Origin: Saccoglossus kowalevskii
Taxonomy: Eukaryota; Hemichordata; Enteropneusta; Harrimaniidae
Assembly: GCF_000003605.2 (NCBI RefSeq)
Contig: NW_003116455.1
Coordinates: 110,711 to 154,498 of the forward strand
DNA: 43,788 bases
Direction of reading: 5' to 3'
This document shows, in pieces, positions 33,541 through 43,788 of this stretch (position 1 is the first letter of the stretch; every line of letters starts with the position of its first letter). The notes beneath the pieces are model-generated. The model did no database searches. It worked only from the letters and a program-made list of their open reading frames with translations, and was not told the origin of the DNA. The position numbers and the translations under genes are program-made.

Positions 33541-35884
33541 CGTATTTACTATAATTAGACATAGTCTTTACCTTGCCGTTTATTCGGTGTTATTTGCTTT
33601 CTGAACAAATTAGTTACGGTACACGTGTTAAATTATTATATTTATTAAGTATGCAAATGATAAACATAAGCATATACACAAGTAAATTCTGAGTGTATGA
33701 ACTAATATGCGCAAGAAACGATACATACAAGACATTATGTAGTAGAAACTAGATAGCATATAGTTGAATTTTGTCTTCACCGAATAATTTAAATTTAATA
33801 TTACCATACACTTGGAAAATACACATTGAGACCATTCAAATGATATTTACGTATCATAGCCACAAATGTGTCCACTGTCCCACGAAGCATCGCTCATATG
33901 CGCTACATAAAAATCGAAAATCATCAATATACATTGTACGTGGAAACATTTCGAATGTTAGATGCTAATACACGTGATCGCACATAACACATATCATTTT
34001 ACCTAAATTGTGCCTGTCAATGGAACTGGAAATGAAAATTCCTGATCTGTATATCACATATTTCACACAGACATACGTCGGTTCAGAGTACTAATACAAT
34101 AAAGTACTAAGTCTGTTATTTACTTACATGTGTATATTGTTGCTTATAAATACATACTATATGATATTTTTTGAAAACAATTCCAATAAGTGTTTAGTTT
34201 AGTTTTTTTTTAATTTTTGTATGGGGCAAATATCATATCGAATGATTCGGTGTTCGGTTGTACACTAGACTTTATTTTACTAGTATTGTAGCGGTTGATA
34301 ACTTATAGTTGATACTTGTTTACTTACTAGTTGTAACGTTGCAGCGAGTCGTCAAAGACGGTAAATCTACGTGAGTAATGTTCTACTGTCCGTGTGTAAT
34401 TACAATAGAAGCGTCTTCCATAACCTACTGATAACATGTGTAATCACTGCGTTTCAGTAACTTTGTCGACACTTTCATTTATACATTATATATAGGCGAG
34501 TACTTAGAAGTTGAGAAGGATTTTCAACTGCTTCGCAGGTGGGATTAAAAAGTGCGAATTTTCCCCTAGGCTATGACAATCCCAAACGGATCAACGTGTT
34601 GAGTGGTAACACATCGTCAACAGGTAATCTCTTTCAGTCGACAAACCGTCGCCTTTGTATCCCTGAAGTACTAGTATTCCTAAAAGATTGCACAAGCATT
34701 GAATCGAATCGTGTATTTTTTTGACGGAGAAGTAAATGTTAATGGAAAGATTCTCGATGTATTTAAATTTGACTTACAATAAATAAATATATGCAAGAGG
34801 TTTAAAAATCGCACCATCTATTACCATTTGTTCTATATTATGCTTTTGTGTGTTTTCTCAGTAGAATAAGAATTTGAATTATCCACTAAGTAAATCTTTT
34901 CTCTTGAAAATGATGCAATAACAGTACAAAACCAGGGCGAGGTCATGCAACGACCCCTTTTAGGAAAACGTGTACTGTACTTTTTTGTGGTTATAGTACG
35001 ATTTCACATGTTGTCAATATACATAATTTGCATTCCCTGCTACTATATTCAAAATAACGCACACACTAGTACTGGTGTTGGTGGAGTTTAGTATTGTGAT
35101 TGACCAAAATAAGTATGGTCGAAAGACATAAAATCAAGTTTTGTAGGTTTTAAATTATTAAAACAATTATATCAATTATATACTTAACAATATAATATAG
35201 TATTATACTTTATAACCCTATCAGCCAATCAGATTCACTCACTTGACAGTCAGTAAATATCACTATTAACATTTCAATTTTGAACGACGTCATATCAGCT
35301 ACTGCACTTTGTAGACGTTATGATTAGTCTCACGATTGAGTTTTTTTTTTTGGTATTTTGTCAATGTATCACCATCACAACTGCTCACCACGGTATCGGG
35401 CATTACTTAGGCCATGTAATACATTATTTAGACCGTGTCGTGTTCAATATATTATGAATACATGTAACCGGAAGATATTCATCGAACAACAAAACAACAA
35501 AATTACATTCGTGACTAGCGCAGAAAACTAAATTTCACAAGGTGTTTCGGGATGTTTAACGTCGTCAAGCAACTCTTAGTGCTTCTATTTAAACCATCGA
35601 AATAATTTTATGAAAGCTTCCATAATGTCTGACGGTCATTCGTAGTTTATTAATACGTGCTAAAATCATGAAAGTGAAATAAAATTGGAAGGGAAATTAT
35701 ACACAAACAAACGAATCATGCATATTGTTATAAAATAACATTTCACTATAATCTTATTTGCTATGTTAGCTTATAAGGTAAACCCACTTTACGAGAAGCA
35801 TGTGCAAAGCTCTCGCTGATCTGACTGCGTATAGTTCTTATCTCTCTCGTTGTAGTTTGAATTGTTACACAACTACCAGTTAGA
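33541..35884. other. AT-rich intergenic stretch
   Basis: I see only short, low-complexity open frames and no RNA gene, repeat family or exon that I can support. An 11-base T run lies at about 35,341. Confidence 0.55.
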
Positions 35885-36712
35885 TAGTGTAGTGTAGTGT
35901 AGTGTAGTGTAGTGTAGTGTAGTGTAGTGTAGTGTAGTGTAGTGTAGTGTAGTGTAGTGTAGTGTAGTGTACTGTAGTGTAGTCTAGTGTAGTGCAGTGC
36001 AGTGCGGTGCGGTGCAGTGCAGTGCAGTGTGGTGTAATGTAGTGCAGTGTAGTGTAATGTAGTGTTATGTAGTGTAGTGTAGTGTAGTGTAGTGTAGTGT
36101 AGTGTAGTGTAGTGTAGTGTTGTGTAGTGTTGTGTTGTGTTGTGTAGTGTACTGTTTAGTACAGTACAGTGCGGTGTAGTGTAGTGTAGTGTAGTGTAGT
36201 GTAGTGTAGTGTAGTGTAGTGTAGTGTAGTGTAGTGTAGTGCAGTGCAGTGCAGTGCAGTGCAGTGCAGTGCAGTGCTAGTGTAGTGTAGTGTAGTGTAG
36301 TGTAGTGTAGTGTAGTGTAGTGTAGTGTAGTGAAGTACAGTACAGTGCAGTGTAGTATAGTGCAGTACAGTGCAGTGTAGTGTAGTGTAGTGTAGTGTAG
36401 TGTAGTGTAGTGTAGTGTAGTGTAGTGTAATGTAATGTAGTGTAGTGTAGTGTAGTGTAGTGTAGTGTAGTGTAGTGTAGTGTAGTGTAGTGTAGTGTAG
36501 TGTAGTGTAGTGTAGTGTAGTGTAGTGTAGTAAGGTGCGGTGCAGTGCAGTGCAGTGTAGTGCAGTGTAGTTTAGTGTAGTGTAGTTTAGTGTAGTGTAG
36601 TGCAGTGCAGTGCAGTGCAGTATAGTATAGTGTAGTGTAATGTAATGTAGTGTAATGTAATGTAATGTAATTAATGTAATGTAGTGTAATATAGTGTAAT
36701 ATAGTGTAGTGT
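35885..36712. repeat. TAGTG pentanucleotide tandem array
   Basis: About 828 bp, or some 165 units, of TAGTG. Pure TAGTG blocks alternate with blocks of variants: CAGTG and CGGTG (about 35,995-36,040 and 36,240-36,276), TTGTG (about 36,120-36,146) and TAATG (about 36,635-36,700). The complementary strand is CACTA. It is not a known animal telomere unit. Confidence 0.98.
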
Positions 36713-38689
36713 CTGTAATGTCTGTAATATGAATTATACGAATTGAATTCTATGACAATGACAATGAGTTTTAAACCTGACGGTTATTATCATTAGTGTA
36801 CTCAATACTTCAGAAGACTCATTATATATGTTATTAATATTATTAGACTATTGTTCCTTCATACCAATTATACGTACAGCTAATTACAGCTAATTATCCT
36901 GAGATTTGTATACCGCACCTGTGTTAATATTGTTTTAATGGGTGTAATAAGGCATATAATCATAGAACACGGTTTTTCGTGTATTTCTGTATTCGTTTCA
37001 TGGTAATGGGCTATCTACTTCTTATCCCAGATTAGAACGTTCGTTGTTACAAATGTTTACTAACGTTATGCATCTAATTAAAATAACGTGATTTGTTTGC
37101 TTACCGTATTTTGCAGTACCCACAACACAAAGCCTTAAAAATCTGTATAAATGCATCTGTCGTTTTGAGAAAAAACGCGAAGATGTTTCACTACAAAGAT
37201 TGGTATACATTACACAGAGTGAATTACACTTGTTATGTTAGAATTGTAAACTTCCCACAGATGTGTTTTTGGGCATGTTATTTTCACTGTTTTCAGTATA
37301 TGAAATCAACTTGTACGTACAACTTGTATAATTTGACATTGAATAATTACCTCATTGTACACTCTTATTTATTATTAATAAAAAAAATTTATTATGTTTT
37401 AATGTCATATGGAGCACTGTGTGTGTCGACGTTAGAAGAGACTCAAATATAATACTGCATGGTTAACTGACTGATTAATGTGAGAATTAATTAATTTCAG
37501 AAGTACATATTATTAAATGTATAACATTGAACGAACAGCATATGGCAATGTAACACAATTTTACACAAACTAAACGAGATTAACGACTGGTTGTGTAAGG
37601 TTGTTCCATTTTCAGTGGTTGGACGAAATAAGTTCTTTCATCACAGAGACGCTCATTCGGAATCTCGCAGTGCTAATCGGCCGCTCTGTATACGCTGGTT
37701 AAAATACAACAGGCGGTTGCCGGAGTGTATACTTCATGTAATTAGTTTTTATGTCGTCTCTAATATGCTGTGTGATGTGAGTGCCGATCAACGCCCATGT
37801 TTGTGAGGCGCGTATGCCAGTATGCTCATTATTATAATTAGCAGATATATGCGTAGGCTCGAGTTATAGTGACAAATCTCAGGTTGAACTGCTGACTGCG
37901 ACGTCCATCACTCCCGGAGAACTATCATCAAATCCGTAAAGGTAGGAAATCAGATATTATACACTGATTTTAGTAGAGTATTCTCATTGATCGTATGCTC
38001 AGTTAGATCAAACGACGTGAAATATACGTGTCTGCGATTGCACGCAAATGGGACACGTTATACAGTACCTTTATTATGTCGGAATGTTTTTCTGGCAATC
38101 ACAACTGACTGACTGTATTAGTGCACGGTAATGTAGTGAAAACGTCCACAAAATTGTTTACACAAGTATTTTGCGAGGTTGTGATAGGTATCGTGTCGTA
38201 CAAATGCATGATCGCGGGACACGTGTTAACCTCTCGCCATATAATATTTCATACGGTTCAGTAATAAGTACATGAACCATTGAGCTCTTTGCTGCCATGG
38301 ATACATAGTTACGTGCATATCACGCACAGACGGACTGATGTACCCATGTATATACATGATCCACACAAACGAGTCGCCGTTATCGTTCCTATTTATATTA
38401 AATCGACTATATTGTCGTTCCCTATATTGGCCTGTTAACTATTATTGAGTATTGCCTGCCCTGGGGGGGGGGGTTAAATTCACAGGCGTCGGCCGCTCAA
38501 ACTCAAGACATCGACCTCGTTCTAGAGAGATGTTGGTCTGGAAAAAAAGGGACGACACAAATTATTCTTGAGGGCCAAAAATGATTTTTTTTTTTTTAAA
38601 AAACATGTACTTTTTAGTCGAAAAAGTCTGTTTTCTGGTGTCATTTCCCAAATTATTTTTAAATGTTTGTTCTAAATCTACCTATTTTT
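36713..38689. other. Intergenic stretch without a supported gene
   Basis: The largest open frame (37,093-37,452, plus) has low complexity and no splice context. An 11-base G run lies at 38,463-38,473. Nothing else can be supported. Confidence 0.5.
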
Positions 38690-39480
38690 CAGATTTTTAG
38701 AAATCAGACCCATGTTTCCCAATTTTCGGTCACATCACGTATACATTTCACATGTTGGCAATGCTTTTTTAACTGCTTCAAAAAATCGGGTAGAAACAAA
38801 TCTCCGAAATCCCTAAGAATTCTAATTTGTTCCTGCCACCTGTTACCGCTTAATAATCTGCAAATATGGGACACTACGACGATTCATTGTTGGGTAATCA
38901 AATTGTTTGCGCTGGGTGTTAAAATGAATTATTAAACATCAGAAAAGAACTTCAAAGGTATTGTGTTGGAGTCTTTTGTGTTGAAAAGACCACTTGTGCA
39001 ATTCATAAAAACAGCATACAAATTATTGAAAATGTCAAATCTTCTATCATATATGTAATATCGCTATTCTATCAGGCGTTGCTTACTAGAAAATAGTTCA
39101 CATTAAATAACTTCCGGGTTAGAATTGAATAAAACCATGAAGACCACAGGCTCAATTGCATTCACATTCCGATTCGCATGTTTGAAAGCAAATAAAAAAC
39201 AGCGTGTCTCTGGTTCAAGAGTCCCCCAATTCTAGGCAGCCATATCGCAATATCTTTGATATCGTACTGTATCGCAATGTGTTTTGTTGATGTTTTAATT
39301 GTTTTTACTCAAATCGCTCACACGGCTTTTCCGGTTCATCAAAACGCAATATACCAGTAATAGGTGAACAAACAAACCGACAGTTTTCAGAAAATTGTAC
39401 AATATGATATTTCCTTCTGGTGTTATTTTTAGGAGAAAATGCGAGACAAAAAAAGAAATAGTGTGCGAGCACGTATTTGC
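38690..39480 (+). repeat. Dispersed repeat, copy A (unidentified, possibly once coding)
   Basis: This segment aligns by eye with 41,000-41,440, with about 250 extra bases in the middle (about 39,090-39,330). Shared blocks include the stretch around 38,829-38,910 and GTTATTTTTAG-GAAAATGCG near 39,421. In one frame it encodes QIWDTTTIHCWVIKLFA, matching the same frame of copy B. The family is not recognised. Confidence 0.5.
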
Positions 39481-40999
39481 TCATTAATTGTAGTTGATTT
39501 GAAAAGTGTTTGACATTTCTTCAACCATGGCAACGCTATACAAGGCAAGCTGAAATCGTTATAGTTAGACTTCATATACGAAGTAGAAGAAGCCACGCCA
39601 ATTTAATCTTGCAATTGCAACATTGTTATCTAACTAGACAAATGCTCCCACATGGATGTTCTGAAGTAGTTCATCAGCCCTGCAGCATGCTATTGAAACC
39701 CTTGTGGATTTGTGTTTAGATAAATACAATTATTTCCAATATGACTCATGGATTACCCTATAATCTCGGATTAATTCAGTTTGCGTGACGTTAAGAGACT
39801 TGTATCATGAGATTATATATTTATTGTGTACCTTTGAAATAATCCCACTTTAATTTATCGGCTTTGACTGTCTGTCGCATTGATACGTTCTAAGTATGTC
39901 GACATTTCCCCCATTATGGGACATGGATTCCTTAACGAGTTCCGTATGAAATAAATACTCCCCCATTTGTAATTTGCATGTTTAATAACGTCTACTGCCC
40001 TGAAATGTTCAGTATTTTACTGCCCAATATGTTAATGAGTTTATTATTCTGAATTATTGATTATTAATATGAAAAAAACTAATCTCCGTAAATGCAAAAA
40101 ACGTCAGATAAAGTGTCAAATTAATCGCTATGTAATGTTTCTGATTTGCCTATAATTTGAATATCGTTGTGAAAATGAATCAAAATTGTATTTAGTATAT
40201 CATATTTATTTTTCTATTCTACTGTACTTGCACATATATCTTTTTATATCATGAGCGACATAATTGATATTTAATAAATGTATGTTTACATTTATAATTG
40301 AGTCCAAACTGTGAACAATGCGATTGTCAAATAAACAACTTTTCAAGTTATAATCAGATATGTGGTAAATAGTAAATTTCTATTCTGTCATTTGTGATAT
40401 AAAAATATAATATATGAGAGTGCAGAAGTAAACAAAATGCAGAATAAAATATTGATACAATTTCATAACAAATATAGCAATATATACGCTAAATAATTTG
40501 ACTTTGACTCTTTACTTCAAAATATTAAATGTTCCATAGTTACAAATGACGTCATTATTACATAGAGCTGTGGAATACTAAGGCCAACCACAACGACCAC
40601 ACCATGACTAAATTCATCTCGAGTATAGACTTTTTCTGTCATATATCTAAAAAAAATGTTGACACTGGGATGAAACTAAATTAATATTCATTTTTTATGT
40701 TGGCTTATATTCTAATCACTTTTTCAATAAAATTATAAACTCATTGTTAATTACAGAACGTAAATACGTGAGACAAAACATGCAGAATAACGATGGCAGG
40801 GCTGGACGGTTTTAGATGACAATTCATTTATTTGAAATCTCCATGGCGCTATACCCGTTTATGTAAATCTTTATTGATTGTTTTTAACATTACATTGTTT
40901 TATCATTTTACTAATTAGTGTGACCCTATTTGTCTCATACGCCAACAAATAGAAAGCATATCACATCTGAAATATTATATAATTATAGTATCAACAGCA

Positions 41000-41440
41000 T
41001 CAAGACTGGTCTAAAGTTTCATGCACGTGTATTATCCACAGTGTCTATGACCAACAAGTATCACAGTCATTATCCAGTACTTGGTAAGATACTTTGTGAT
41101 AAACAAACTTCCAGTGAATCAACAATTCGTTTGTGCCAGCTGTAACCGTTCGATATTATGCAAAGATGGAATACTGTGGAGGTACATTGGTGGGTCTTCA
41201 AATTGTATGCCAGAAAAGTGAATGAAATATTTGAATAGTAAATGTAATATCGCTTGATAAATACTGTCTAGTCTATCAAGCGTTTCACTATTCCGCTCAT
41301 GAAAACTCATCATGTCAATAATAAGTGATAACAAATCTTTTAAGATAGTCGTATAATATTACTTTCTGACGTTATTTTTTTAGAAAATGCGCAACACACA
41401 CAAAAAAATAACTAAATAAATGACCGCATCAGGTCACACA
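41000..41440 (+). repeat. Dispersed repeat, copy B
   Basis: This is the diverged partner of 38,690-39,480. The frame at 41,135-41,235 reads QRWNTVEVHWWVFKLYARKV, similar to copy A in aromatic and charged positions, but a stop lies just before it (at about 41,143). AATGTAATATCGCT at 41,240 and GTTATTTTTTTAGAAAATGCG near 41,371 also have counterparts in copy A. Confidence 0.5.
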
Positions 41441-43205
41441 ATATTACGTCACTTGTTACCAAGAAAAAAACACTTTTTAACATTAAAGCGGACTTATAGC
41501 TATGCAGTGTTTCTCGTGCTAACGTGATTTAATGGATGTTTTCAATGCCAGGTCTATCAGATAAATCATGTTTTTAACTTAGCTTATGTTCATCAAATAA
41601 AGTGACGGGGGAATCATTAAAGAAGCAACATCTTTTGAATTGTCCTCAGGTAAATTAATGACATCTCTCCATTGGCATTCCTCAACTCAGCTCTTAATGG
41701 AAAATGCAGGGACGCAAGATTCATCTGCGTCTATTGCTTTAGAAATCAGTGTCACGAATGATCCCAGATGGGACTAAGTTTAATATAGGGCAGACTAGAG
41801 CATGATGTATGTCGTGAATGATGACTCGGGATTACCATATGTAGTACTCGACATCCAGTCATTTGAGATATTAGTAGATAAGTTAGCGATAAACCAGTAA
41901 ATATCAATATGAGTTTAATATAGGTATACGTTCAATATAAATACAAGGAAATTTAAAACACTCATGCAAAACATGATATTTTATCATGATCACGCCAAAA
42001 CGCATTGCTGAAAATAGACGCGCACCACACTACTCCCAGTGACCTACCCCCTCCAAAAAATCAGCTCCAAACAGTTTCTAATGAACGTGCCCTTGCAGAG
42101 ACTAAATATGTCAGCCGAATGACATATACATATATAGCCTGGTATTCATGGCCAGTATAAATTAAGTTTTCCCTTCGGGAAAATTTACATATCCAGCAGC
42201 ATTGAGAAATATCTGAGTGGAAATCATATAAGTACAGTCAAATTACGGATATATAAACACACACACGATTCGAACTCTCTGATATAAAACGCCAATGCTG
42301 CCTCATATTGCTGTCTAACTTTATATTACTAGTATGAAAATTATATTGTGATGTAACTTTATTATATTGTTTGTAACGCCATTATAGTATATGGCTACAT
42401 CAGTATACAATATGCTTACATCATACTATATGCTTACTTCATTATGCTATATGATAACCTCATTGTATTACATACATTAAATAGTGATGGTGGTGCACCT
42501 TTATACATTATACACCTTTTCTATTATATGAGGTTGAGCGCCAGTTGGTCTTCAGCTGCCGACCAACCCCACAGAACAATCATACAGATGAGTTCCCAGT
42601 TAACGATCATTCATCTCTTTTTTACACTCTTTGCAATTCGCCATTATCCGTGTCATGAGAGAATGTTCCGGATGGGACGGATGTATTGCTCCCCCTGAGA
42701 GCCAATGAACAGTCGACAGTAGTCAATTGACGACTATCTACTTGAGAATCCATCATTTCTAAACCTCCAGGTAATCATCAACACTGAATTTGATCATTTC
42801 AAAACTATTCCTGTATGGTTGTATATCGCCTTACTTTCACACCTCACGTCTCTCCCCGAATTCAATCGGAATGGTATGTTCTACGTTCACGTAAATATCT
42901 CTTCTCAAATTCCGTCTTTCCATATCAAGCCATCAGGAGCATCGCTGACACTGTCTGTGACCTCATCTACTGCAGTCACTTTTTCTACATTTAACATTTG
43001 TCACACAGTCTCGGCCGATATCCAATAGTGCTTACTCAAATGCGAATCAACTGTCAACTCATTAACGCTAAAAAAACACTATGTCTATGCGTTTATTTAC
43101 AAGATTCTGCAATATATACTGTGGCCTAACTGCCGTAATAACTGCGGCAAAAACGTACGTGCCACCGGTGATGCCATTTGTATATATGATACGATCACGT
43201 TCTAC
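41441..43205. other. AT-rich stretch with short imperfect repeats
   Basis: Between about 42,380 and 42,475 there are three or four imperfect units of roughly 20-23 bp related to ATATGCTTACATCATACT. These may be decayed relatives of the downstream satellite. No gene is supported. Confidence 0.45.
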
Positions 43206-43277
43206 AAACATATAATCATGTTGTCATATAATATAATTAGTTCAGAATGAAGCAAAACATACACGATGTTACACAAA

Positions 43278-43788
43278 CATGTAATGGTGTTGCCTATTAA
43301 TATAATGACATCACACAATCATATAATGGTGTAGCATATATTATAATGATATCATACAATCATATAATGGTGTATCATATATTATAATGATATCATACAA
43401 TCACATAATGGTGTAGCATATATTATAATGATATCATACAATCATATAATGGTGTAGCATATATTATAATGATATCATACAATCATATAATGGTGTATCA
43501 TATATTATAATGATATCATACAATCACATAATGGTGTATCATATATTATAATATATCATACAATCACATAATGGTGTAACATATATTATAATGACATCAT
43601 ACAATCACATAATGGTGTTGCCTATTAATATAATGACATCACACAATCATATAATGGTGTAGCATATATTACAATGACAACATACAATCACATAATGGTG
43701 TAGCATGTATTATAGTGATATCATACAATCATATAATGGTGTATCATATATTATAATGATATCATACAATCACATAATAGGTTTAACA
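43278..43788. repeat. 41-bp satellite array, open at the window end
   Basis: About 12 units start at CATATAATGGTGTAGCATAT, with successive starts 41 bp apart (for example 43,321, 43,362 and 43,403). A diverged unit may extend back to 43,206. Most units contain the dyad ATGATATCAT. A distinctive variant (GGTGTTGCCTATTAATATAA) occurs at 43,286 and again at 43,614, exactly 328 bp or eight units apart. The array continues past the window. Confidence 0.97.

Noticed and set aside
35885-36712. Interstitial telomere
   Set aside because: The unit is TAGTG, not TTAGGG, TTAGG or another known animal telomere repeat.
37093-37452. 119-codon plus-strand open frame
   Set aside because: Composition is that of random AT-rich DNA, with no splice context or recognisable motif.
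43278-43788. CRISPR-like array
   Set aside because: Units are head-to-tail with no unique spacers, and the DNA is animal; it is a satellite.

Overview
This window looks like draft genomic DNA from an invertebrate animal, roughly two-thirds A+T. Every well-supported coding segment is a short exon bounded by AG/GT splice sites, the introns are 90-1,230 bp, and the proteins are extracellular modules (EGF, CUB) restricted to animals. A run of about 626 Ns marks an assembly gap. I cannot name the phylum from the sequence alone.

Positions 1-15,896 hold the 3' part of one plus-strand gene for a large type I membrane protein. I can place 30 exons between 1,521 and 15,896. Exons 1-23 each encode one EGF repeat, exon 24 encodes a whole CUB domain, exons 25-27 encode three more EGF repeats, exon 28 encodes the membrane span, and exons 29-30 encode a cytoplasmic tail of about 77 residues ending in Thr-Glu-Ile, a class I PDZ-ligand type C-terminus. 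All ectodomain exons are phase 1-1, so any of them can be added or skipped without changing frame. Two EGF exons (5,553-5,664 and 10,720-10,873) have lengths that break the frame as printed. About half of the repeats carry Notch-type O-fucose and O-glucose consensus sites. The start codon and signal peptide are not in the window. One exon-like stretch at 290-430 may belong further upstream. The N gap lies between the last N-terminal EGF and the CUB domain.

Positions 15,897-about 18,960 are the 3' flank. This has AU-rich motifs just after the stop, possible poly(A) signals near 18,857 and 18,946, and an unassigned minus-strand open frame at 17,806-18,129.

Positions 19,000-43,788 are AT-rich and contain no gene I can support. 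They do contain a degenerate tRNA-like (probably SINE) sequence near 33,450-33,540, an 828-bp TAGTG pentanucleotide array at 35,885-36,712, two diverged copies of an unidentified sequence (about 38,690-39,480 and 41,000-41,440) whose similarity is visible at protein level, and a 41-bp satellite array from 43,278 to the window end with an 8-unit higher-order period.
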